A DNA stretch of 64,000 nucleotides. Source: Marsupella aquatica. Its lineage: Eukaryota; Marchantiophyta. The first letter of the stretch is position 1. The number at the start of each line of letters is the position of its first letter. The stretch spans positions 310,001 to 374,000 of the forward strand of contig OZ316898.1 in the NCBI GenBank assembly GCA_973895155.1. Reading direction: 5' to 3'. The translations under genes were made by a program, and so were the position numbers. A model generated the notes under the pieces. The model ran no database searches, had not been told where the DNA came from, and saw only the letters and a list, made by a program, of their open reading frames with translations. Below are positions 23,563-34,570 of this stretch, piece after piece.

Positions 23563-23898
23563 TGTCAGTTTTCTTGTATACTTATTCTCTATTTGGTATC
23601 TAACGGCTATGGTCTAATTCTAGTTAACCCTCATAGAGAAGGTGAAATATAGGTTTTCAGTCTAGAATTTCCTGAGGAGATATATATGGGTAGCAAGAGC
23701 TAGTACTAGATAGGTAGTTTACTTCTATGTATATTTGATCTATCTGACAATTTGTCAGCTACGGCTTAGTTCTAGTTAGCTCTCAGGTATAGGGGGAAAA
23801 CTCATTGGTTTCACCTTCTAGAACTTCCCAAAGAGATGTATACGGATAGTTAAAAGTAACACTACCAGGAGTTAGCTGAGGACTAGAGTCAAGGAGGA

Positions 23899-24263
23899 TT
23901 TTTTAGGTTATGCCTCTAGTATAACCTATATACTTCCATTATCCTAGCTAGATTTTAGTAGGCTAGGAAAGCACTAGTTTGAGTTCCAGGTTCCCATAGA
24001 CCATAGAAGGGGGTATACCCAAGGGGAACACAAACTTGTGCTCACACTTGAAGGCTCACTCTTGAGGATAGAGAGTGAGAGAGTGAGAGGAGGAGCTCTA
24101 GCACATTGGCTATGGCAAGTGTAATCATTTTGCATTACTGACTTTCTCTCACGGCCGTGGCCGTAGCCCAGACGGGATGAACCGCGTACTTTCAATGTCG
24201 GAGTCTATGGATGAATGTTCACACGAAGATGTTGTCTCGTTCGGTCTAGATTATATCCCAACA
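23899..24263 (+). repeat. 3' LTR of the deleted copia relic
   Basis: The polypurine stretch GAGTCAAGGAGGA at 23,886–23,898 is followed by a sequence ending TATATCCCAACA at 24,263. The left end has lost the canonical TG. It includes GGCCGTAGCCCAGACGGGAT, a type of sequence common in copia LTRs. It is not closely similar to the LTR at 19,175, so the two relics are from different families. Confidence 0.5.
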
Positions 24264-24334
24264 GGATTGTCCTATGCACAATGTGCAGTTGTGCTGTACC
24301 TTGTCTTTTGGAATTGCATAAGAGGGATAGTTTT

Positions 24335-24919
24335 TGTTGCGGACCCATCACGATAGTTACCCCTTAGACCAAGAAGGCACCGTAACAAAGGTGGTCAAGA
24401 GTGGTATTTAATTAGCAGCACCATCACGAGGTCCCCATTGACCTGACTGTGATGCTATGTGTGGCATTGCTAACAGAGTCACTAGCCGGGAGTTTTGGTC
24501 CCTACTAGAAACGGGTGGGGGCCATAAATAGGCAACCACAGCTGGTTGGGGGTTGAGCGTATATGAGGAGGGTATATGTTCTGATTAACAATCCTCACAA
24601 GCCATCAGTCGTGATCAGTTGAGATGCATCGCTAGTCCTGCTGAGCTAACAAACAAGTGTAGTGCACAAGCGCTAATGCATACACGTGAAGCATAGGGGA
24701 GGTTGGTTGACTTCCAACTTGTGGTGCACTCCAGGCTGGGTGGCTATTCTGTGGCCCAATGGCGGGGCTTTCATTGCAGCATGTCTGTGGGCAACGGACC
24801 ATAGCTTGAGATCCACACATGATCTCAAGGAGCTAGTGTGTGCATTGCAAAGCGGGTGACAAGGGCTATCAGGGGCAAAGGTCAACAGTGGGACCCCAGG
24901 TAGGGATTGGGGTGCTACA
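24335..24919 (+). repeat. Probable solo LTR
   Basis: It starts TGTTGCGGACCCATCACGA and ends GGGGTGCTACA, 585 bp. The flanks are GTTTT before and GTTTC after, a 4-of-5 match to a target duplication. A TATA-like CCATAAATAGG lies at ~24,522. There is no internal sequence on either side. Style and ends fit a Ty3/gypsy solo LTR; the family is not identified. Confidence 0.5.
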
Positions 24920-25079
24920 GTTTCAGTCATGTTGCACCTTTTTTTTTAATGCATCACCAATTGACGTTTCTTCTCGCTATTGATACCTGAAAATTTTGGA
25001 TTTGCTTTGTTATTTGTGGAATGACTTAGGCAAGTCTGACCATTGTGATTTTCACAGAGGCAGTTCCACGCCGCCTTGG

Positions 25080-25320
25080 GTTTCTCTGACAAATTATGCT
25101 CCCTTGAATCTTGTTGTAACCTGGATGGGACACAACAGGTATTTCTCTGACAAATTATGCTCCTTGAATCTTGTTGTAACCTGGATGGGACACAACAGGT
25201 ATTTCTCTGACAAATTATGCTCCTTGAATCTTGTTGTAACCTGGATGGGACACAACAGGTATTTCTCTGACAAATTATGCTGCTTGAATCTTGTTGTAAC
25301 CTGGATGGGACACAACAGGT
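25080..25320 (+). repeat. 60-bp tandem repeat, four copies
   Basis: The unit TTTCTCTGACAAATTATGCT + CCTTGAATCTTGTTGTAACC + TGGATGGGACACAACAGGTA is present four times; the last three are exactly 60 bp apart and almost identical. The plus and minus frames across it (24,996–25,403; 25,094–25,378) are repeat artefacts. Confidence 0.9.
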
Positions 25321-26057
25321 ATCCTTGCTTGCAAAAGGCCAAGTTGTTCAATGGAGGTAGGGGTTCGATTCCCCTCATGGATGTGAAATGCGGGGTTAAA
25401 TGATTATATCATCCACTGGCCCAAACTAATCCATTCTCTTTGCAACTTGCTCTTCCACCACAGAAAAAGATCCATACAAGCACCTATGCATGGCTAGAGT
25501 TCGCTTGCAGGCAAGGAAGCTGTGCCCAAACTTGCCTGTTCCTGCCCCTAAACAATTCCCAAACAATACCTTTTATGCTGATATTTAGGCTTACTAGGCT
25601 TAAGTACATTAGAGTAACTATTCACTACTCCATATGAAGTTCTCTTTAGGTAACTATTAGAGAGTGGTTCCAACCAGATCTTAGGGTTTGGTTTGATCTG
25701 TAGTATCTCTCCCTTTTGTACTCCTTTGGCCAAATTCTGCCAACAATACTGACTTTGTGCAATGTCCGGGCCTCAAACTAGTCTATGTAAAGATTGCTAA
25801 TGGGGGCTTGTTCATTGATATTCACATGATCTTGTATTCGTTCCTTGATAAAATGCTCCAAACCCAGCAAAGTATGCATGGAACATCTAAGCCAGTGAAA
25901 GTTGGAAAATACCAAGCAAGAACGGTGTTTGGTGGGGTCTTCCCTCCACACCAACTAACCTACCTTCCCGCACAGTTCGAAATAGAACACAATGCTGCAA
26001 TCTCTGACAAGCAAGAAGGGCTGGGTGTATGGACAGAGCTTGGTGGGGGAGCTTCCC
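25321..26057. other. No gene recognised
   Basis: Just after the 60-bp repeat, 25,362–25,372 reads GGTTCGATTCC, a perfect RNA polymerase III B box inside a T-arm-like GGGGTTCGATTCCCC, but no A box at the normal spacing is evident and the sequence does not fold as a tRNA. The frame 25,757–26,092 has no known domain. Confidence 0.35.
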
Positions 26058-26150
26058 TTAGTACCCTTCAACGAGGTTGGAGGTTGTGTTAGAAGTAGAA
26101 GACAGTTTAGTACCCTTCAACGAGGTTGGAGGTTGTGTTCAGTAGAAGAC
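26058..26150 (+). repeat. Tandem duplication, unit ~48 bp
   Basis: TAGTACCCTTCAACGAGGTT followed by GGAGGTTGTGTT and AGTAGAAGACAGT occurs twice in direct succession with a small indel. Confidence 0.85.
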
Positions 26151-26316
26151 AGTGAGACGTGCAACGTTTCTGACATGGCACACTGCTGAGAATGCTGGCA
26201 CGCAGCATCTCGGAGGACTGCCAATAGTGCTATTAACGTGTGAAAAATGTGCTTTCAAGGTTAGTCAGTTTGCACTCTCACAGTTTGAGCAACAGGGTGT
26301 TTGATGTCTTGGTACT

Positions 26317-26352
26317 CAAATGACTCGACATGTGATGACGTCGAGTCATTTG
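26317..26352. repeat. Perfect 13-bp inverted repeat (hairpin)
   Basis: CAAATGACTCGAC is followed after 10 bp by its exact reverse complement GTCGAGTCATTTG. It lies about 300 bp beyond the stop codon of the dehydrogenase gene, on its downstream side. It may be part of that gene's 3' region or a remnant of a small inverted-repeat element. Confidence 0.6.
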
Positions 26353-26647
26353 TGGTCACCATGATTTGACCAGGCCTACTGACGGTTTTAATTAACTGAA
26401 ACCATATTAAGTGGGAGGGAAATACTTGAAAAAAAACAAGAAAACAAAGGCAGAAAGCAAGGCTCCAATGAGACTGACGATCAAGGATGACCACCTCCAA
26501 AAGGGGTTTGCCATTCATTGATTATAAAATTGGACATAAATAATGGGGACTAATGATACTCTTGGCCTGGCTACAACCTCCTGAACTCAGCTCACAAAAA
26601 TTCCCTACAAAAACCTGCTAACTACGATTCCATGTTCCATCTGGAGA

Positions 26648-29600
26648 CTACAAGACCATCTCAGCTATCTGGACGGCATTTAATGCAGCACCTTTGCGTA
26701 TTTGGTCACCACATACAAAAATATCCAGCCTGTCAAACAGACACAATAGTAATAAGAAATCCCTCCTAGGTATCTTTAAGGGATAAATGATTCATGGACA
26801 GCTTAAGACACATGGAATTGAAAAGACCCCTCCCCACCTGATTCTCTGTAACGACTGCCCATTGATGCTATGAGAAACTTTACCGTTTCAGTCATTTCTG
26901 AACAATTGAAATGATGATATTCAGAATATCCAACGCGCCATCATCCTAAGAATCAATTCATCCCAAAATTTGAAGATCAGGATCACAGCGAAATAGAGGT
27001 TAAGGTTTACCCATAATTGCCGTCTTGGGATATGTCATGCCTTATTCTCCCAACTGCAACATTGTCTCTACATGACACCTGGAAAATCGGAAAAAAAAAC
27101 ATCATAATTGTCCGGAAGCATGCCAATAACCAGCTTTGCAGATGCATTATATAGGCCCTTCTTCCATTCAGTCCTACTCCCCAAATGTAGCTTTCCCACT
27201 ACTTGCTTAATGCGGCTCAGCATCCAAGATTATAGTGGCTCCATCAGAAATAATGTGCACTGGCATAACGGACCTAGTTGTCTCTACGTCAGTTTATAAA
27301 AAGAGGTGTCAGGATGATTGTATAATGACGCAACGTCAAGTTCCCTTAACGAGAAACCTTCGCGTGGCAGATTCTGCGCGACTCAAACATGCTTTCATGA
27401 TGCTTATCAAACAAATAAATTAAAGGTTCGCCCTTACATTTGGAATAACAACTCCTTTCCCTGATTTGATATTCACAGAAAAAAATGCCTCGATACCCTG
27501 GTAGACCATCTGTTACAGTTTGCAAAAATTGGGTGGTTCGTGCATACCTCAAGGGGTGTGGGAAAATGATTTCCATGACGATCGTCAATAACAGTTACAC
27601 CCTCTGCCTCTTGCAATATTTGCCGCGCTGTTTCCTGTGAGATATTTGAAAGAGCTTTAAAACATCTAACACCAATAAGGCGGCTATAGTAGTTTTTAAG
27701 CTATTGAGACTACAGTGATGGATTCCCAAAGATTCTCAAAACAATTTGTGGCTCGCTAGGCAGTTCGTACGTCTATTACTTGTAGCAGGAAAATCAGGCG
27801 CCAGGGAAACACTAGCTTTTCTAAAGTAATAATATAGATAAAAGAAAATTGTGACGTCTCCTTACACAGGCACTACAGGTTTTGTAGCAGTCTCGATGGA
27901 ACCACTCGCCTTTCTAACTCGAAAACTAGATAGACCAAGAGTTACCTCATCCATCGGAGTTTCAAATTGCAGGTTTATACTCTCAGCATGAGCTCGCATG
28001 ATGGGTACTCTTACGCAGGTGGCAGTGACCTTCACATCTTTATCATTCTGGAAATTGACATTGCCACTCCATATAAGAATTAGAGACACTCTTACCAACG
28101 TATCCTCAGTTGAATCTACGACTGACCATCTTTACCAATAAAGAAAGATTTCCTGTCCGCCACAGGCTCGCATTCAAGTGGTTGCATCCAAACCAACCGA
28201 ACTATCTACCTGGACATAAACCATCGCATGGAAATTCTCAAGTAGACAAATCAACATTACCCATATATCCTTGAACATCACAACAAAAATCAATTACCCA
28301 AATCTTCCTAGTCTCCTCGACAAGTTTCATCTCCTCTTCATTATACCCATTTGCTGTCACAGCCGAGTTGTGGGAGAAGAGATTGAAAGCATACTGCAAA
28401 AACGAAGCAACTTTGTCAGAAAAAGGTGAGAATTACCCTGAAAGAATGGCTTTGCGGTGGGATGTGCGGCGTACATATCCTCGATCCGACTTCAAGCCCG
28501 TGCAGGTATATTTAGAAGTAAGTGTGAAGTGCGTACTCAACCTCAAAATATAACGAACAAATAAAAGTTACCTGGATAAATCAGTAGAACTAGAACACCC
28601 AACAAAACTCCAAGATATATTGCTCTGGATTCATCTGTTCTGACAGCTGTCAAATCACTATGACCGTTCTCTGTCGTAGCTAATTCAGAAAAGGGGTTCT
28701 GGGGTTTGGGCATAACAAAGGTTGAGATTTTGAAGAGAACAACACATACTTGTGATTTAAATATGTTGCAAGTTGGTGCTTTACCATCCAGAACCTGCAC
28801 AGGACAAAGATGTAAGGGATCCAGAGCTTGAAGTCCGCAAACGTAGATTTCTCATGGAGGCTATGTACTTACAGTGCAAAATAGTGCCAGGCAGACTATC
28901 ACAGTAAATTATTTAGATGTCTACGCCTTCAAAACGCAGAACTTTGCCAACATTTCTGTAATAGATTCTGCTGTAAGAAGACCTCGCGTGTTTGTAGCTC
29001 CAATTCCGCCATGGCTGCAGCACCAGCTCCACTAGCAGCTTGATATGTACTGACAACCATTCTCTTCACCTGCCGAAGCCAATATTCCTCTCGAATAAAT
29101 TCATCGAACAAGCGTCTTCATCGTAACAGCATAATTCGAAAACCATCATCGAATTCGCATTAACATTATTGGCAATCAGATCTTAAGAAACGAAGAGGCA
29201 CCTTGGAATGACGATGAAGGGGTGTAGCTGCCATTAGACAAATGATGGTAGAACAATTAGGGTTGGCGATAATAGCTCCCTTCTTGTTGCTCAACTTGAT
29301 GTGTGCCATTGCCTCAGCATTGACCTGAGCATTCCACATTCACCGGAAATATCTAATTTTCAGGTACAAGATCCACCGATCATTGATATAAGACATTCGG
29401 CTCACAAGTCCGTCTGGTAAAACCTTGCAGGGAAGACAAAAGAGGAACGACACAGAGAGAAGAGAAACAAGAAATGCAATCCATCTGGCATTTTGAATTC
29501 TTGCATTTTCAGCAGATACACCAGCCGCTGAACACACATTAAATTACACAGTGGGTGCAATCTAGCAACTTTTGCGTTGGTGAATCCAAATATGGCAAAC

Positions 29601-30819
29601 ACTGCAAACAAAAAAACTAGCCAATGACTGCAACATACTCACCTATAGAATGAAAGCGTACAGTTTACCAATTTGAACAATTATGAGGCTATTCATCGTT
29701 CGCAGCAAGACCAGACTTGGACAAGCTACCCATGCTCCCCATCCGTGAAAACCATACCGCACCTGAGATACAATAAACTTCCAGAGAAATTTCTCCTTCT
29801 CCTTCATGTAATAGAAAGTGTTGACTACATGTTTTGGGTTTGGGGTTTTGGGCTTAGGTGTGATCCTTAGTGGGGAGCTAGCTGAGAAATTTTGTTGATG
29901 GTTTCAGAAAAGTGCGTAAGCAAAAAGAAATCGAGAGAGCCATAGGACGCACCTCTGGAACCACCAATGGTACTCCCTCGTCCATTCGAAAAGCTGAGCT
30001 GTTATCTACTACAATTGTACCTGCAGAAGCTGCCACGGGGCCATATTGTTTGCTGCAAGACCAGGCAGACATTGTTGACACGGCCTTCTTGTGAACTTTT
30101 AAGATCTAGTACCTGTGATTTTGATTGAAGGGAGCAAAGATGCATCGGATCCTGTGCGACCAATAACAGTAAGCTGAGGATCTCTAAGAAGCAGATATGA
30201 AATTGTCTACGAAATATGTAGAAATCATAGGGTAAGAGAGCTGCACCTGATGGAACCCCCTGCGCTGAAAAGAGCAATGTCCACTCCGCTAAAGCTGTCC
30301 TCAGTAAGCTCTTCGATTCCATAATCGCGGCCCTAGAAAGACAGAGACGCACACCATCCTTACTCTCTCCGCCAATTGCACCAAATCCTGGACGAAGCTA
30401 CATAACGAACTCTTCAACAAAAACACCGAACACAAAATGATTTTCAATGTGAACTATGGGCTAACCTCAAATGTGATGTGTTTGCCCGCTGATCGCTTGC
30501 TTGCAAGCAGCTTTAAGCTACTATATGGAAAATTACGAGAAGTGAGAACTGAGAGGAATTCCTGCCCAACTGCACCAGTCACACCAACAATGGCCACAGT
30601 CGGTCCGTTCTCAGTCAAGTCCATTCTCGTCACATCAGGCCGGGGGTTCCGTTTCCATCCTGTCTTCCTGCTATTGGAGATCGTGCTGGACATTGATTGC
30701 ACTCTGAAATCACCAATGCCGGAACCCTTCAGGGCACTCTTCAACGGGAGAGTGGAGATCCCGGCCTTGGCCACAGGATGGCCGGAAGAGGACACGCCAT
30801 AGATTACGAGCTGTGACAT
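26648..30819 (-). CDS. ASD: Aspartate-semialdehyde dehydrogenase, 11 exons
   Basis: Catalyses NADPH-dependent reduction of aspartyl phosphate to aspartate semialdehyde, the branch point to lysine, threonine, methionine and isoleucine, in plastids. Exons on the minus strand are 30,819–30,466; 30,332–30,247; 30,052–29,953; 29,324–29,202; 29,069–28,983; 28,794–28,750; 28,393–28,298; 28,047–27,946; 27,634–27,548; 27,078–27,011; 26,729–26,648. All introns are GT–AG and the joins keep frame to a 409-aa protein. The first ~70 residues are Ser/Lys/Arg-rich, as in a plastid transit peptide. The nucleotide-binding loop is [10 protein letters not shown] (~79–88), the catalytic Cys is in ANPNCSTI (~204), the active-site His in [10 protein letters not shown] (~317), and the C-terminus reads [19 protein letters not shown]. 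The start is the ATG at 30,817–30,819; no in-frame ATG is seen just upstream. No break is found, so the gene looks functional. Confidence 0.93.
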
Positions 30820-31503
30820 TGTCGTAGGCAACCGCAGCGAGCTCGCGGACGAAATGGCGAGCTTCACCTCGGGCACCAAGGAGAGGCAAGCTGTTATACC
30901 GGAAAATGCCTTACATCCGAAGCAATGGTGAAAAAGCTCTCATTTCGCCTCCCCGGGGTGGTGAAAAAGTTTACTTGTTCCTTGAACGGAACTAGAGGGA
31001 GTCCTTTCCCCCTTCTTTCCCCCTTGTTTTAGTTCTCACTGCTTTTTTTCGGCAGCTAGTAAAGTTATCCTTAATGTAAAGGGGCCAAACTCAAGGCCAG
31101 AGTCCCTATTTGGTCTTTTAAGTGAGTTTCCTTAAACTCTCCTAAAGTTCCCTTGTAAGAACTGAGTTAAGTAAATAAACAGGTGGGTTAAGAGAGTTAA
31201 CCTCCCACTTGAGTTAGAAGATACCCGATGGAGGCAAGGATGGAGCGATGGAGGAACCAAAGCTGGGCTGCAGTGCTCAGCAGCTCGAAGCTATGGAGGG
31301 CTGGGCAATGTCGGGCCTGAGCAGCAGCGATGGAGGCACAATCAGGGGCACGATGCAGTGTGGAGCAATGGAGGCAAGGAAGCTAGGCAGTGCTCGATCA
31401 GCAGCTTGAAGCTACGGAGGGCTTGAGCAATGTCGGGCCTGAGCAGGAAGGCACGATGCAACATTGGAGGCACGATGGGCCTGGGCAAGAAAGAGCAGAA
31501 CGT

Positions 31504-31558
31504 CCTGGCACTAACTCGCGGCTGGCACTAACTCGCGGCTGACACTAACTCGCGGTGA
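31504..31558 (+). repeat. 17-bp tandem repeat, three copies
   Basis: TGGCACTAACTCGCGGC appears three times in a row, the last copy with one or two changes (TGACACTAACTCGCGGT). Confidence 0.85.
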
Positions 31559-32066
31559 GAAGGGCCCGACACTGTTGGAAGGACAAAAAATGGGATTCAC
31601 CCTGTTTCTCGCCCCTGAGTACTTGAAGTTTCCATTTAAGTTAACTCACCCTTTAATTTAGGTACAAGTCACGACCAGTGGCCCTTAATCACTCACATTG
31701 CGGATAACTTTAGTATATGTGATTCTTGAGCGGCCAGGCTTTCACCCTCCTTAGTAGGACTGAGTCAATTGGGCCTCCCATCAGGCTGGTTTGCTGCAGG
31801 ACCCTCCTTTGCGGTGTAGTTGGGAGCTCTCCCAGGCTTTTCAATTCTCCTCTCAATAGGGTGTTAACCTTCATGGCTCCTTCATAGGTTGTATTTGGTC
31901 GGCTTTTGGTTTGGGATCCCCTCTCTTCCTCCCCTTCTTTGGGTTGCTTTGCCTTTGGTACCTTGTCTCCCAGTTTGGCGTTTTTTGCCCTTGGGCACTG
32001 TGATATATAAAAAACTAGAGAAGAGGAGAGAAAAGGAAAAAGATATATCAAATTGCCAAAAAGCAT

Positions 32067-32172
32067 AAGGCTCCCAACCGGGAGAAATGATGGTAGTTAA
32101 AGCCCCCATGTACTTGCACAAGGCTCCCAACCGGGAGAAATGATGGTAGTTAAAGCTCCCATGTACTTGCAA
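32067..32172 (+). repeat. 53-bp tandem duplication
   Basis: AAGGCTCCCAACCGGGAGAA starts at 32,067 and 32,120; the two 53-bp units differ by about two bases. Each unit contains the short inverted repeat CTCCC-AACC-GGGAG. Confidence 0.9.
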
Positions 32173-32677
32173 GTTGTCCATGAATCCCTCATGATAAACT
32201 AAACCTGCATGGACCTGGTTAAAACATAAAGGTATGTTTGGACATTGCTATTTACATTTATGTCCATAAAGTAGAGTGTCAATAACCAAATCATCATTAC
32301 AAATCCATAAAAAAAAAATCTCTCACTAACTCTGTCACCACTTCTGTCCTAAACATATGTCAGTGGCCATATCACTTTTTTATTGAGAACTTGCTATTTT
32401 CTCCCAATACTCTTTCCCCTTCACATAATTACTCTAACTATGTTTTAAGAGTTTAATAAGAAAGATAACATGTAAAATACATTTAACTAGGTCCGTATGT
32501 CAGACCTTACCTGGCCTTCATGGTAGATGAAACTTTGAATAGATTTAGTGTTTCACATTTACTCATACCGCCTCAAGTAGTTTGCTCAATGGTAAAAAAC
32601 CAAATGAACTTAATTTCCTCAAAATTATTTTTAAATATTTATAAGCCCCACAAAAGGGGGGAAGCAAGCAGCACAAT

Positions 32678-32682
32678 GACTC
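32678..32682. repeat. Target-site duplication of copia element 1 (left)
   Basis: GACTC, identical to 61,265–61,269 at the other end of the element. Confidence 0.85.
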
Positions 32683-33024
32683 TGTTGAGCATAGACGACA
32701 TTCGTAACGGCAAGCCCATGAACCATCCAACGCACAATAGTCGACACAGAGAGATACGTGGTTCACCTCCACATGAGGCTACGTCCACGGGAACACACAA
32801 GAGCTTTACTGCACTCTAGGCCGACCGGCCATACCAAGCATCCACAGCACAAGCTCTCCCTATCTCTCAACTAGCTCCGTAACAATGAGCCTAAGTTCCA
32901 CCAGGGTCTGGCATCAGCCCTGGCTATATGCACAATAGCACTACCGCTAACATTAGCTAAGTCCTAACCCGAGTTAGACTAATTGTGGTTAGCTCATGAG
33001 TCACAAGACGAGCAATATCTAACA
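32683..33024 (-). repeat. Copia element 1, 3' LTR (342 bp)
   Basis: Plus-strand ends are TGTTGAGCAT and AATATCTAACA. It is nearly identical to 60,921–61,264 (a 2-bp indel and few substitutions), so the insertion is fairly young. Confidence 0.9.
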
Positions 33025-33040
33025 AACTCCCCCTTGACTC
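33025..33040 (-). promoter_or_regulatory. Copia element 1 polypurine tract
   Basis: On the minus strand GAGTCAAGGGGGAGTT directly precedes the 3' LTR; it is the expected second-strand primer. Confidence 0.8.
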
Positions 33041-33237
33041 TTGTTTTGGGGACTGGACTAAATGCAACCATATGGAATCCTCAGCGGGAAGTTCTAGACA
33101 ATCACCAAACCAGGTCTCCCCCTAAAAACCACAAGGGTTAACTAAGGGTTAACTAGAACTAAGCCGTAGCCAAACAGGAATGAGTAATCCATATATAAAT
33201 AGTCACACATTGCTAAATAACTCTACTTGCACTACAA

Positions 33238-34104
33238 CTACAAAACCTGCAAAGTAGCACGGTGTCTTGAGAAACTCTCCAAAGGAATCACTTTGGTAAA
33301 AGCATCAGCGGGATTGAGCTTTCCATCAATTTTGACTAGCTCAAAAGTTTTATCAGACACTGCTTGCCTGATAAAATGGTACCTGATATCAATGTGCTTC
33401 ACCCTGCTATCTATCACCTGGTTAGCAGCCAAGTGAAGAGCACTCTGACTATCACAGTTTAGAGTCATTTTTCCATGCTCTAAACCCATCTCCGCGATCA
33501 ACTTATCCAACCAAATTGCTTCATTTGCTGCTTCTGCTGCTGCAACATACTCTGCTTCTGTAGTAGACTGAGATATGCACTTCTGCAAGGTAGATTTCCA
33601 ACTGATACATCCTCCTCCAAGAGTGTATACAAACCCAGTTGTAGACCTCCTTGTATCCAGACAACCTCCATAGTCAGAATCTACATAGCCAACTAACGTT
33701 CTATCTTATCTGTTATCAAATAGTAATCCATAGTCCTGTGTACCCTTCAGATACCTGAGAATCCATTTCACAGCTTCCCAATGTACCTTCCCTGGATTTG
33801 ACATGAATCTGCTAACCTTGCCCATCGCTAGGGCCAAGTCAGGCCTAGTACAAGTCATCAAATACATCAGACTGCCTACTGCCTTCTCATAAGGAATCTT
33901 AGCCATCAGACCTTTCTCCACAGCATCTGTAGGAGAGAAAGCCGATGATAACTTGAAATGTGAAGCTAAAGGAATACTCACTGGCTTACAGTTTTCCATG
34001 TTGAATCGTGCAAGTACTTTCCTCGCATACTGGCCTTGACTCAAGCACAACTGTCCAGTCTCAGAGTTCCTAAAAATCTCCATCCCTAAGATCCTCTTAG
34101 CCTT
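33238..34104 (-). pseudogene. Copia element 1 pol, 3' part (end of RT, RNase H)
   Basis: The frame enters at the Gypsy insertion (KRILGMEI) and runs through the end of reverse transcriptase (SLMYLMTCTRPDLALAMGK, VHWEAVKWILRYLKG) and the copia RNase H ([50 protein letters not shown]) to a stop at 33,238–33,240. An in-frame TAA just after LLFDNR (about 33,703–33,705) breaks it. It continues the protein encoded at 58,341–60,662, from which it is separated by the 24-kb insertion. Confidence 0.88.
34100..34104. repeat. Target-site duplication of the Gypsy array (left)
   Basis: GCCTT, identical to 58,336–58,340. It flanks the whole three-LTR array, not the individual units. Confidence 0.9.
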
Positions 34105-34462
34105 TGTGACGCCGCCGGTACGGCGGTTAATGAGTGATTCAGTCTAACTGCGCTCGGCACGCGCGTTAGGTGGGTCTTAGGCCGCTATTATTAGCATAAC
34201 GACAGTATTTAGGTAATCATTAGGGGTAGGACATCATTAGGCAATAAGGGGGACTTCAGGTTCGGGCTGGCGGCGGGTCGCTATTCGCACACCCGGGTTA
34301 TGAGCATGGAGGGGCCCCTCCCTCGGGTCCGTATAACAAACTTAAGGAAGCGGCCACTGACGCACGCTGACTCAGACCGGCGGAGTGGCCGGTACACCAC
34401 AAGCGTGAGCGGTTCAACCTATGGGCGTCGAGGAGACGTCGGGGATCGACAAGCCCTCAAAG

Positions 34463-34469
34463 TATAAAA
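34463..34469 (+). promoter_or_regulatory. TATA box of Gypsy LTR 1
   Basis: TATAAAA within AAAGTATAAAAGGGGAGC, about 105 bp before the ATG of the LTR ORF. Transcription would start near 34,493–34,500, so the LTR ORF is the first ORF of the transcript. The same box is at 44,571 and 54,679. Confidence 0.7.
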
Positions 34470-34570
34470 GGGGAGCCAACCCTTTGTAGTGCACCAGTCC
34501 ATCAGTCCGCGCGCCAACTTCGACCCCAGCTCTCTCGTTCTCTCTAGGTCGCCACTACTATCTCCTCTGA

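Larger units (their letters stand above)
30820..32682. other. 5' flank of dehydrogenase gene and repeat-rich spacer
   Basis: The promoter of the minus-strand dehydrogenase must lie at the left of this stretch. Beyond it, 31,228–31,446 contains two imperfect copies of a GGAGGCAAGG ... GGGCAATGTCGGGCCTGAGC block. 31,504–31,558 has three copies of a 17-bp unit (TGGCACTAACTCGCGGC). 32,067–32,172 is a 53-bp unit repeated twice. No gene is seen on either strand; the minus frames at 31,710–32,181 have no known domain. Confidence 0.5.

Noticed and set aside
25080-25320. CRISPR-like direct repeats
   Set aside because: The 60-bp units are contiguous with no unique spacers, in a plant nuclear context; it is a plain tandem repeat.
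25362-25372. tRNA gene suggested by the T-arm-like GGTTCGATTCC
   Set aside because: No acceptor stem, anticodon arm or A box at proper spacing; kept only as a B-box note.
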